Below, piece after piece: positions 25,292-33,071 of a DNA stretch of 64,000 nucleotides. Where the stretch lies: assembly GCF_034933565.1 (NCBI RefSeq), contig NZ_JAYFNG010000052.1:1-64000 (forward strand), in the 5' to 3' direction. Position 1 is the first letter of the stretch. Each line of letters opens with the position of its first letter. The position numbers and the translations under genes were made by a program. Under the pieces are notes generated by a model. The model saw only the letters and a list, made by a program, of their open reading frames with translations. It did no database searches and had not been told where the DNA came from. The DNA comes from Raineyella sp034933565. Its GTDB lineage: Bacteria > Actinomycetota > Actinomycetes > Propionibacteriales > Propionibacteriaceae.

Positions 25292-25621
25292 CTACGGCAC
25301 GGAGCCGGCGCCGGTGTGCCGGTGTCCCATCAGGTGCAGCACCCGGTGCGCCATGTCGTCGAGCAGCGTGTAGCGCATCGTCCTGCCGTCCCGCTCGGCG
25401 CCGACCCAGCCCTGCCGGCGCAGCACCCGCAAGGCCTGGGAGGTCGTGGTGGGCGTGGTCCCCGCCGCCTCGGCGAGGGCGCCGACCGTGCAGCCCGGAT
25501 GCAGGTGCATGTAGGCGAGCAGGCGCAGCCGGGTGGGGTCGCCGAGCAGGTCGAACCGGGCGGCCCAGGCTGCGATGTCGTCCGCCGGGATGGGGAGCGG
25601 TCCGTCGGCCGGGCGGGTCAT
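25292..25621 (-). CDS. ArsR/SmtB-family metal-sensing repressor
   Basis: A 109-residue winged-helix protein. DLLGDPTRLRLLAYMHL, the recognition helix TTTTSQALRVLRRQGWV and the wing ERDGRTMRYTL are typical. The last helix, LLDDMAHRVLHLMGHRH, carries D88, D89, H92, H96, H100 and H102, like the alpha-5 metal site of Ni/Co/Zn sensors such as NmtR and CzrA, though the spacing is not identical. The start overlaps the cbiO stop (ATGA), so it is the last gene of the cobalt/nickel uptake operon and probably represses it when metal is sufficient. Which metal is sensed is unknown. Confidence 0.85.
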   Translation of the reverse strand: MTRPADGPLPIPADDIAAWAARFDLLGDPTRLRLLAYMHLHPGCTVGALAEAAGTTPTTTSQALRVLRRQGWVGAERDGRTMRYTLLDDMAHRVLHLMGHRHTGAGSVP

Positions 25622-26553
25622 CTCAGGCCCTCCAGCCGGAACCCGTACGGCAGCTCGAGGCGATGCGCCGCCAGCAGCTCCGGGTCCGACAGGACGTCGA
25701 GGGCCGGGCCGTCGGCGACGATCCGGCCGCCGTCCAGGACCGCGCACCGGGTGCACAGCTGGGCGGCGTACGGCAGGTCGTGGGTCACCATCAGGACGGT
25801 CACGTCGAGGGACTCCAGGATCTCGGCAAGCTCGCGGCGCGCGGCCGGGTCCAGGTTCGAGGACGGTTCGTCGAGGACGAGGATGTCGGGATCCATCGCC
25901 AGCACCCCGGCCAGCGCGACCCGACGCTTCTGGCCGAACGAGAGGTGGTGCGGGGTCCGGTCCCGGAAGCCGGCCATCCCCACCCGCTCCAGCGCCTCGG
26001 TCACCCGCTTGTCGATCACCTCGTCCGGCCAGCCGAGGTTGGCGGGCCCGAACGCGACGTCGCGGCCGACCGTGGGCAGGAACAACTGATCGTCGGGATC
26101 CTGGAAGACGATGCCGACCCGGCGCCGGACGTCTGCCACGGTGTCGCGCCCGACCCGCACGCCGGCGACCCGGACCTCGCCGACCCCGGTGCCGCCCACG
26201 GCCGGGCCGAGGGTGCCGTTGAGGTGCAGCAGCAGAGTGGTCTTGCCCGCACCATTGGGCCCGACCAGCGCGACGCGCTCGCCGGCGGCGATGGTCAGGT
26301 CGACACCGAAGAGGACCTGACGGCCGTCGGGGTAGGCGAACGCGAGCCCCTCCACGGCCAGCGCCGGCGGCAGGACGTCAGCTCCGGCCGCCTCCCTGGC
26401 TCCGGCCGCCTCCCTGGCTCCGGCCGCCTCCCTGGTTCCGGCCGCCTCCCTGGTTCCGGCCGCCTCACTGACTCCAGCGGCGACACCGGCCGCGTGACCG
26501 ACACCGGCCGCCTCACCGACACCAGCACCACGCACCGGTCGGGCGTCGGTCAT
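25618..26553 (-). CDS. cbiO: ECF transporter ATPase CbiO with minisatellite N-terminus
   Basis: Energy-coupling ABC ATPase of a cobalt/nickel transporter, 311 residues. Walker A GPNGAGKTT, Q-loop FQDPDDQLF, signature LSFGQKRRVAL, Walker B ILVLDEPSSNLDP and switch VTHDL are all intact. The ABC domain starts near residue 62 (PPALAVEGLAFAYPDG). Before it lies a repetitive segment with EAAG-containing hexapeptides (TREAAG, AREAAG), encoded by five 18-bp tandem units, not part of the CbiO fold. Start and stop overlap cbiQ and arsR (ATGA). Confidence 0.92.
   Translation of the reverse strand: MTDARPVRGAGVGEAAGVGHAAGVAAGVSEAAGTREAAGTREAAGAREAAGAREAAGADVLPPALAVEGLAFAYPDGRQVLFGVDLTIAAGERVALVGPNGAGKTTLLLHLNGTLGPAVGGTGVGEVRVAGVRVGRDTVADVRRRVGIVFQDPDDQLFLPTVGRDVAFGPANLGWPDEVIDKRVTEALERVGMAGFRDRTPHHLSFGQKRRVALAGVLAMDPDILVLDEPSSNLDPAARRELAEILESLDVTVLMVTHDLPYAAQLCTRCAVLDGGRIVADGPALDVLSDPELLAAHRLELPYGFRLEGLR
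26383..26472. repeat. 18-bp tandem repeat x5 inside cbiO
   Basis: Five consecutive 18-bp units (tccggccgcctccctggc and close variants) encode the EAAG hexapeptide repeat on the minus strand. The last unit is more diverged. The frame is preserved by any change in copy number. Confidence 0.9.
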
Positions 26554-27368
26554 CGCAGACCCACCCCTCGGGCCACCGGCAGGGCGAGAAGGATCAGGGC
26601 GGGCAGGGCGAGGGCCCGCGCCCACTCCCCCGGCGTCGCCCCCGGTCGGCCGCTCGGCGGCAACGCACCGGCGTACCCCCGCGACAGCATGGCCAGGTGG
26701 AGCCGTTCCCCGCGCTCGAAGCACCGGACGAACAGGTGACCGGCCGACGCGGCAGCGGCGGCCAGCCGGACCGATCGCCGCCGGTGGTCGCCGCGGGCGG
26801 CCTGCGCGATGCCCTGGCGGCGCAGGTCGTCGGCCACGATGTCCAGGAACCGGATCATGTGGGTGAGGACGTCGACCAACGCCCGCGGCAACCGCAGTCG
26901 GCCGAGCGCCTCGATGATCTCGTGCGGCGGGGTGGAGGCGGTCAGCACCAGCGCCACGCCGAGTCCCAGGGTCGCCCGGGTGATCACCAGGCCCCCACCG
27001 ACCAGCCCCGCTTCGGACAGCGTCAGCGGCCCCACCCTCATCCGCGGGCCGCTGGCGACAAGTGGCATCAGCAGCGCGAAGATCAGGAACGGCACCTCGA
27101 CCCCGCTGCGGCGCAGCGCCCAGCCGACCGGCACCCGGGCGAGCCGGGCGACGACCAGCAGACCGGCCGCGGCGACCAGGAGCACCGGCCACGACGCGGC
27201 GGGCACGGCCACCACGGCCAGGGCGAACGCCACCAGCGCGACGAGTTTGGTCTCCGGCGGCAGGCTCCGGACCGGGCTCGGACGCTCCCAGGGCCGTACG
27301 ACACGACCGGCGCCGACCGGCAGCAGCACCGGGGGCGAGGCCGGCCCCCGGACGTAGGCGGTCGTCAC
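26550..27368 (-). CDS. cbiQ: ECF transporter T component CbiQ
   Basis: The transmembrane coupling subunit between CbiO and the CbiMN substrate module. 272 residues with about five hydrophobic segments. SLPPETKLVALVAFALAVVA is at the N-terminus. The ATPase-coupling region has ARGDHRRRS and then CFERGERLHLAMLSRGYAG, which match the two Ala-Arg-Gly-type motifs of EcfT proteins. The GTG at 27368 overlaps the cbiM stop (GTGA); the longer ORF reads antisense through cbiM repeats and is rejected. Confidence 0.88.
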   Translation of the reverse strand: MTTAYVRGPASPPVLLPVGAGRVVRPWERPSPVRSLPPETKLVALVAFALAVVAVPAASWPVLLVAAAGLLVVARLARVPVGWALRRSGVEVPFLIFALLMPLVASGPRMRVGPLTLSEAGLVGGGLVITRATLGLGVALVLTASTPPHEIIEALGRLRLPRALVDVLTHMIRFLDIVADDLRRQGIAQAARGDHRRRSVRLAAAAASAGHLFVRCFERGERLHLAMLSRGYAGALPPSGRPGATPGEWARALALPALILLALPVARGVGLR

Positions 27369-28720
27369 GGCCGGTCCTCGATCGACACCGACCGGCCTTC
27401 CACGCCGGAGCATCGGTCCTCCACGCCGCGGCGTTGCCCCTCCACCCTGGAGCGTCCGTCCTCCACGCCGGAGCATCCGTCCTCCACGCCGGAGCGGTGG
27501 TGCCCCACACCTGAGCGTCGGTCTTCCACGCACCCACCGGGACCCGGTTGCGGCGCGCCGAGCAGCCTGACCCGGCGGGGACGTACGACCCGGACGACCA
27601 GCAGGCCCAGGCCGAGGGTCAGGGCCACCCCGGCCAGCCCGGCCAGCGACGTGCCGAGGACTCCGAGACCGGCGATGTCATAGCCGGCCAGCGGCGAGCC
27701 CGACAGCGTTGTCCGGGCGGTGTGCGCGAAGCCGAGCGCATCGGCGACGTGTTCGAGGCCATCGGGGCTGGTCGAGGCGACCAGGCTCAGCCCGCCGGCC
27801 ACCACGACTGTCACCACCGGGGCGAGGACAGCGAGCCGCCGGCCCGGGCGGGCGACCCCGGACGTACCGGACCGGGCAGCACGGAGCCCGGCAGTATCGG
27901 ACCCGCCGGCACCCGACCTGGCCCCGGCCGCGGACCTGGCCCCGACACCCGAACCGGCCCCGACACCCGACCCGGCGTCGCCGACCCCGCCGGCACGGTT
28001 GGTCGACGCGATCCCGGTGGCGGGCCGCAGCACCACCGTGCCGTCCGGCAGCGTCGCGGCACCCACCCGGGTGGCACTGCCCCCGGCCAACCACACCAGG
28101 TCGGGTCGTACGGCCAGCACGGCGCCGACCACGGCGGCAGTGATCAGTGCTTCTCCGACGCCGATCACCAGATGGGTGCCCACCATGGCGAGGGTGAGCG
28201 TGCCGAGCGGGATCGGCACCGCGCCCCCGACGGCGTAGAGCAGGCAGAACGCTGCGGCCGCCGTCGGGACCGACACGAACGCGCCGACCCCGCTCGCGAT
28301 CACGACGCCGCCGCGACGACGGCCGGGCAACGCCACCGCGCCACGCGAGATCAGGGCGGCGACGCCGACCCCGACGACCCCCATCAGCACGATGTTGGTC
28401 CCCAGCGCGGTGACCCCGCCATCGGCGAAGACGAGCGCCTGCACCACCAGGACGCAGGACATCACCAGCACGGCGGTCCACGGCCCGACAAGGGCGACGG
28501 CCAGTGCGCCGCCCAGGAGGTGTCCGGAGGTCCCGGCCGCGACCGGGAAGTTGACCATCTGCGCGGCGAAGATGAAGCACGCGGTCAGCCCGGCGCGGAC
28601 CGCCCCGGCCTCCCCCAGCTCACGCCGCGACCCGCGCAGCGCGCCGGCCAGGGCGAGCGCAGCCACGGCTCCGGTCGCCACCGAGGTGGGGACATCGAGG
28701 AAGCCATCGGGCACGTGCAT
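27365..28720 (-). CDS. cbiM: Cobalt/nickel ECF substrate-binding protein CbiM fused to a PDGLE (CbiN-like) domain
   Basis: The N-terminal CbiM domain (residues 1-~215) starts MHVPDGFLDVPTS, whose Met1/His2 ligate the metal, and includes NFPVAAGTSGHLLGGALA. A Gly/Ala/Ser-rich linker (~230-300) is followed by a CbiN-like domain with TSPDGLEHVADALGFA and two membrane segments. The 55-residue C-terminal tail is a run of seven-residue repeats (SGVEDG-type) encoded by six 21-bp units. The linker and tail are unusual. Met1 placement matters for metal binding, and the promoter appears to start transcription at this ATG. Confidence 0.9.
   Translation of the reverse strand: MHVPDGFLDVPTSVATGAVAALALAGALRGSRRELGEAGAVRAGLTACFIFAAQMVNFPVAAGTSGHLLGGALAVALVGPWTAVLVMSCVLVVQALVFADGGVTALGTNIVLMGVVGVGVAALISRGAVALPGRRRGGVVIASGVGAFVSVPTAAAAFCLLYAVGGAVPIPLGTLTLAMVGTHLVIGVGEALITAAVVGAVLAVRPDLVWLAGGSATRVGAATLPDGTVVLRPATGIASTNRAGGVGDAGSGVGAGSGVGARSAAGARSGAGGSDTAGLRAARSGTSGVARPGRRLAVLAPVVTVVVAGGLSLVASTSPDGLEHVADALGFAHTARTTLSGSPLAGYDIAGLGVLGTSLAGLAGVALTLGLGLLVVRVVRPRRVRLLGAPQPGPGGCVEDRRSGVGHHRSGVEDGCSGVEDGRSRVEGQRRGVEDRCSGVEGRSVSIEDRP
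27396..27521. repeat. 21-bp tandem repeat x6 at the 3' end of cbiM
   Basis: Six 21-bp units of tcctccacgccggagcatccg type (27396-27416 up to 27501-27521) plus a partial seventh encode the SGVEDGR-like heptapeptide tail. Units 1, 4 and 5 are the most alike. The frame is preserved. Confidence 0.85.
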
Positions 28721-28728
28721 GGCGCGAC

Positions 28729-28765
28729 ACTATCCCGACGATCACGACATGTGAACAGCCGCTCA
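28729..28765 (-). promoter_or_regulatory. cbiM promoter with overlapping ArsR-type operator candidate
   Basis: On the minus strand TGTTCA (28752-28757), a 17-nt spacer and GATAGT (28729-28734) lie eight bases before the cbiM ATG, so the mRNA is probably leaderless. The -35 is part of an imperfect palindrome (28752-28765, TGAAC-N4-GCTCA on the plus strand), similar to TGAAC/GTTCA boxes of NmtR-like repressors. Confidence 0.5.
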
Positions 28766-28789
28766 GCTATTGCCGCCGCCGATCCCGCG

Positions 28790-28908
28790 GCTCCGCCTCT
28801 GCGGAGCAGTACTGTCGGTCCGCCTCGGCGGAACGATCCCGTCGACCCGGCCACAGTGGAGCCCTGTTGATCCGATCGCGGAGCGGCCTGTGACCCGGCT
28901 GCGGTCAC
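28790..28908 (-). terminator. Hairpins after the nuo/polyprenyl synthase operon
   Basis: Two stems lie in the spacer before cbiM: gtgacc/ggtcac (28890-28908), 34 bp past the polyprenyl synthase stop, and gctccgc-ctct-gcggagc (28790-28807). Neither has a T-tract; together they may end the long operon. Confidence 0.45.
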
Positions 28909-28941
28909 GCAGCTGTCCGGGTGCGGCCCGGGTGGGCAGCC

Positions 28942-29937
28942 CTATGCGGAGCGGCTCACCACGGTGTCGCACAGTTCGCTCAGCGCATCGCGGGCGATCC
29001 CCTCGGGCAGCAGCGCCAGGTGGCCGCGGGCGACCTCGGCACGGCGGGCGACCTCGTCGCCGGCGCGTTCGATCACGGCATGGCCGCGCAGCCGGCGCAG
29101 CACCTCGGCCAGTGCCGCATCATCGGACAGGTCACCGTGGATCTGCGCGAGCAGATCGCAGGAGTCCTCGTCGTGGTAGTCCGCCAGCATCAGGGTCGGC
29201 AGCGTCGGCACGCCCTCGCGCAGGTCGGTGCCCGGCGTCTTGCCGGTGCTGTCAGAGGTGATGTCGATCAGATCGTCACTGAGCTGGAAGACGACGCCCA
29301 GTTCCTCACCGAAGCCGGCGAGCGCGGCGACCTGCTCGTCGGGCAGCCCGGCGACCATGCCGCCGAACATCGCCGACGAGGCGATCAGCGAGCCGGTCTT
29401 GTCGGCGACCACGTCGAGGTACGCCCCGACGGCGTCCTGGCCCTCGGCGGGGCCGACCGTCTCGGCGATCTGACCCTGCACCAGCCGGGAGAAGGTCCTC
29501 GCCTGGAGCCGGACGAAGTCCACGCCGAGATCGGCGACGATGTCCGAGGCCCGGGCGAACAGGTAGTCGCCGATCAGGATGGCGACGCTGTTGTCCCACA
29601 CACTGTTGGCGCTGGGCGCGCCGCGGCGGATCTCCGCCTCGTCCATCACGTCGTCGTGATAGAGGCTCGCCACGTGGGTGAGCTCCATCACCAGGGCCGC
29701 CCGGGTCAGGTCCTCCGCCGACCGCGGCGTGCCGAGGGACGACGCCAGGATCACCAGCAGCGGCCGGAACCGCTTGCCCCCGGCGGAGATGATGTGCCGA
29801 GCGGCTTCGGTGACGAACGGCATCGAGCCGGTCGCAGCGGCCGCGAGAGCGGTCTCGATCTCCTCGAGCCGCTCCCGCACGTACGCTTCGAACGCGTCCC
29901 GGTTCTGCGGGGCTGAGATGGGAGTCACAAGGCTCAC
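28942..29937 (-). CDS. Polyprenyl diphosphate synthase (menaquinone side chain)
   Basis: A trans-type prenyltransferase of 331 residues. The first Asp-rich motif is in LYHDDVMDEAEIRRG and the second in FQLSDDLIDITSD. GGKRFRPLLVILAS is the IPP-binding motif and KTGSLIASSAMFGG follows. It probably makes the C40-C45 chain used by MenA. The start (GTG) overlaps the nuoN stop, placing it last in the nuo operon, where many actinobacteria have this gene. Chain length cannot be read from the sequence with certainty. Confidence 0.9.
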   Translation of the reverse strand: MSLVTPISAPQNRDAFEAYVRERLEEIETALAAAATGSMPFVTEAARHIISAGGKRFRPLLVILASSLGTPRSAEDLTRAALVMELTHVASLYHDDVMDEAEIRRGAPSANSVWDNSVAILIGDYLFARASDIVADLGVDFVRLQARTFSRLVQGQIAETVGPAEGQDAVGAYLDVVADKTGSLIASSAMFGGMVAGLPDEQVAALAGFGEELGVVFQLSDDLIDITSDSTGKTPGTDLREGVPTLPTLMLADYHDEDSCDLLAQIHGDLSDDAALAEVLRRLRGHAVIERAGDEVARRAEVARGHLALLPEGIARDALSELCDTVVSRSA

Positions 29938-31511
29938 ATCATACCCAGCCGCAGGAACTCACCCGCATTGTGGAAGAACGTCATCGCCGGGCCCGGCACG
30001 ATGCCGAGGACCACCGTGGCGACCAGTCCGAGGACCACCACGACCAGCGTTGCGGCGGAGGTGTCGATGACCTCCGGGCCGTCGACCGGCTCACGGAAGA
30101 ACATGATCGCGATCACCCGCAGGTAGTAGACGGCGGCCACCAGGCTGAGCAGCACGCCGACCAGCGCCAGCCAGCCCCAGCCGCCCTGGAAGGCGGCGGC
30201 GAAGACGGCCCACTTGCCCATGAAGCCGGCGGTCAGCGGGATGCCGGCGAAGCTCAGCATGAACACCGCCATCACCGTGGCGAACACCGGATTCTTCCGG
30301 CCGAGCCCGGCCCACCCGGTCAGCTGGGTCACCTCGGCGCCGTTGTCACGCACCATGGTCACCATGGCGAACGCCGGGATGGTGGCCACACCGTACGTGA
30401 GCAGGTAGAACGAGGTGGCCGACACCGAGGTGAGACCACCGATCCCGTTGGCGGCCTGGGCCGCACCGGCGACGGCGACGAGGATGTAGCCGGCGTGGGT
30501 GATCGAGGAGTACGCCAGCAGCCGCTTGATGTCGGTCTGCACGAGACCGACGAACGCGCCGACCAGCATGGTGAGGATCGCTGCGACGGCCAGCACCGGC
30601 TGCCAGTTCCACCGCTCCGCTCCGAGGGCCACGTACAGCACCCGCAGCAGCCCACCGACGGCGGCGATCTTGGTGCAGACCGCCATGAAGGCGGTGACCG
30701 GGGTCGGGGCGCCGGTGTAGACGTCCGGCACCCAGCTGTGGAACGGCACGATGCCGACCTTGAACAGCAGGCCGACCAGCATCATCAGCAGGCCGGTGAT
30801 CAGCACGCCCTCGGCCAGAGTGCTCTGGCCGATGCTGGAGTCGATCACGGCGAGCTGGAAGGACCCTGAGTACGCGAACACCAGCGCGATGCCGAACAGG
30901 AAGAACGCCGAGGAGAGCGCGCCGAGCAGGAAGTACTTCAGCGCGGCCTCCTGGCTGAGCAGCCGACGGCGGCGGGCCAGCCCGGAGAGCAGGTAGAGCG
31001 GCAGGGACATGATCTCCAGCGCGACGAACATCATCAGCAGGTCGTCGGCCGCGAGGAACAGCATCATGCCGGTGAGCGAGAACAGCAGCAGGGTGAAGAC
31101 CTCGCTGTGCTCATGGCGGGCCTCGCCGGCCGCCTTCTCGTCGACGGAGCCAGGGGTGGCCGCACCCGACGGGGTGAAGGCGCTGACGCCGCCGTACACC
31201 TCGCGCTCGGCGAAGAGCAGGACGGAGAACAGGCCGAAGATCGCCAGCAGCATCCACAGGCCGAGGGCCGGCCGGTCGACCATCAGCATCGCGGTCTGGT
31301 CCTTGGCCATCGAGGCGGTCGAGCCGTACATGGCCAGCGAGGAGCCGAAGGCGAGGACCAGGACGACGAGCGACAGTCCCAGCTGGGTCCCCCACCGCGC
31401 CCGCCGCGGCAGGACCGCCTCGGCGAGCAGGCTCAGCGAGGCGCCGGCGAAGACGATCACGACGGGCAGGATCGCGGTGAGCAGGCCCGCGTAGTCGATG
31501 CTGGTGTTCAT
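29934..31511 (-). CDS. nuoN: NADH-quinone oxidoreductase subunit N
   Basis: Antiporter-like membrane subunit of complex I, 525 residues with about 14 helices. The core contains PFHSWVPDVYTGAPTPVTAFMAV, with the Lys in DIKRLLAYSSITHAGYILV and FAGIPLTAGFMGKWAVF. A polar loop of about 30 residues (GGVSAFTPSGAATPG to EARHEHSEV) separates early helices. The ATG overlaps the nuoM stop by one base. Confidence 0.95.
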   Translation of the reverse strand: MNTSIDYAGLLTAILPVVIVFAGASLSLLAEAVLPRRARWGTQLGLSLVVLVLAFGSSLAMYGSTASMAKDQTAMLMVDRPALGLWMLLAIFGLFSVLLFAEREVYGGVSAFTPSGAATPGSVDEKAAGEARHEHSEVFTLLLFSLTGMMLFLAADDLLMMFVALEIMSLPLYLLSGLARRRRLLSQEAALKYFLLGALSSAFFLFGIALVFAYSGSFQLAVIDSSIGQSTLAEGVLITGLLMMLVGLLFKVGIVPFHSWVPDVYTGAPTPVTAFMAVCTKIAAVGGLLRVLYVALGAERWNWQPVLAVAAILTMLVGAFVGLVQTDIKRLLAYSSITHAGYILVAVAGAAQAANGIGGLTSVSATSFYLLTYGVATIPAFAMVTMVRDNGAEVTQLTGWAGLGRKNPVFATVMAVFMLSFAGIPLTAGFMGKWAVFAAAFQGGWGWLALVGVLLSLVAAVYYLRVIAIMFFREPVDGPEVIDTSAATLVVVVLGLVATVVLGIVPGPAMTFFHNAGEFLRLGMM

Positions 31512-33055
31512 CAGTTCTTGCCCTCCGGGATCTGCGGCTGGGGTTCGGAGACCCCGACGCTCTGCATCGCCGCGACCGTCTGGGCCCCCTGGGGGTCAGC
31601 CAGCTGCAGGGCAGGACGCGGGAAGAAACCGAGCACGAGGATGATCGCGAGCAGCGGGGCGACGGCCACCCGCTCGCGCAGGGTGAGGTCGGTGTGGACC
31701 GTACGGGCCACCTGATCGGTCACCGGACCGGTCATCGTGCGCTGGTAGACCGACATCACGTACACCGCCGACAGCAGCAGGGCCACGGCACCCAGGGCAG
31801 CGATCCAGCGGTACTTGCTGAACGTGCCGGCCAGCACCATGAACTCCGAGACGAAGCTCGACAGGCCCGGCAGGGCCAGCGCGGACAGGCCCGAGACCAG
31901 CAGGAAGCCGGCCATCATCGGGGCGACCTTCTGCACCCCGCCGAACGCGGCGATGTCGGCCGACCCGCGGCGCTTCACCATGAACCCGACGACCAGGAAT
32001 AGTGCCGCCGTCGACAGCCCGTGGTTGAACATGTAGAAGATCGAGCCGGAGATGCCGGAGGTGGTCATCGCGAAGATCCCCATCACCATGAAGCCGAAGT
32101 GGCTCACCGAGGTGAACGCCACGAACCGCATCAGGTTGCGCTGTCCGATCGCGGCGAGTGCGCCGTAGATGATCGAGATCAGCGCCAGCACCAGGACGAA
32201 CGGGGTCGCCCACACGCTGGCCTCCGGGAACAGGCCCAGGCAGAACCGCAGCATGCCGAAGGTGCCGATCTTGTCCAGCACCGACACCATCAGGGTGGCG
32301 CTGCCGGGGTTCGAGGCCTCGGCGGCGTCGGCCAACCAGGTGTGCACCGGCACCATCGGCGCCTTGATGGCGAACGCGATGAAGAAACCGGCGAACAGCC
32401 ACTTGCCGATCGGCGTGTTGAACAGTCCGGCAGCCGCGGCCGGCTGCAGCGACTGCAGCGCGTACGTGGGCTGGCCGAGGCCGGCGGTGACCGCGTAGAT
32501 CCCGATCACCGCGACCAGCATCACCAGGCCGCCGGCGAGCGAGAAGAGCAGGAACTTCATCGCAGCCGCGTTGCGCTTGTGCCCGCCGAATCCGCCGATC
32601 AGGAAGTACATCGGGATCAGGGTGGCCTCGAAGAAGAGGTAGAAGAGCAGCACGTCGGTGGCCATGAACACGTACAGCGACAGGCCCTCCAGCAGGAGCG
32701 CCAGGCCGAAGAACGTCTGCGAGGTCCACCGGCCCTCGTTGGCGTCCGGGTCGTCCCAGACGGCGATCAGCACGACGGGCACCAGGATCGTGGTCAGCAG
32801 GACCATCAGCAGGCCCATGCCGTCGACGCCCAGCGAGTACGAGGCGCCGATGGCCGGGATCCAGGACTGCTGCTCGACGTACTGCATGCCGTTGCCGGGC
32901 TGGAAGCCGACGGCGACCACGATCGAGACGACCAGCGTCACGAGGGAGAAGGCGAGGCCGACCGTACGGGCCAGCGAGCCCTTGATGAAGACCAGCGCGA
33001 GCGCGCCGATCAGGGGCAGCACCGCGAGAACGGTGAGCCAGGGAAACGTCGTCAT
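31511..33055 (-). CDS. nuoM: NADH-quinone oxidoreductase subunit M
   Basis: Proton-pumping antiporter-like subunit, 514 residues. It has FEATLIPMYFLIGGFGG with the key Glu, APMVPVHTWLADAAEASNPG, and GQRNLMRFVAFTSVSHFGFMV with a conserved basic residue region. Length and helix pattern are normal. It lies 16 bp after nuoL and overlaps nuoN by one base. Confidence 0.95.
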   Translation of the reverse strand: MTTFPWLTVLAVLPLIGALALVFIKGSLARTVGLAFSLVTLVVSIVVAVGFQPGNGMQYVEQQSWIPAIGASYSLGVDGMGLLMVLLTTILVPVVLIAVWDDPDANEGRWTSQTFFGLALLLEGLSLYVFMATDVLLFYLFFEATLIPMYFLIGGFGGHKRNAAAMKFLLFSLAGGLVMLVAVIGIYAVTAGLGQPTYALQSLQPAAAAGLFNTPIGKWLFAGFFIAFAIKAPMVPVHTWLADAAEASNPGSATLMVSVLDKIGTFGMLRFCLGLFPEASVWATPFVLVLALISIIYGALAAIGQRNLMRFVAFTSVSHFGFMVMGIFAMTTSGISGSIFYMFNHGLSTAALFLVVGFMVKRRGSADIAAFGGVQKVAPMMAGFLLVSGLSALALPGLSSFVSEFMVLAGTFSKYRWIAALGAVALLLSAVYVMSVYQRTMTGPVTDQVARTVHTDLTLRERVAVAPLLAIILVLGFFPRPALQLADPQGAQTVAAMQSVGVSEPQPQIPEGKN

Positions 33056-33071
33056 GTGGTTTCTCCTCCCG

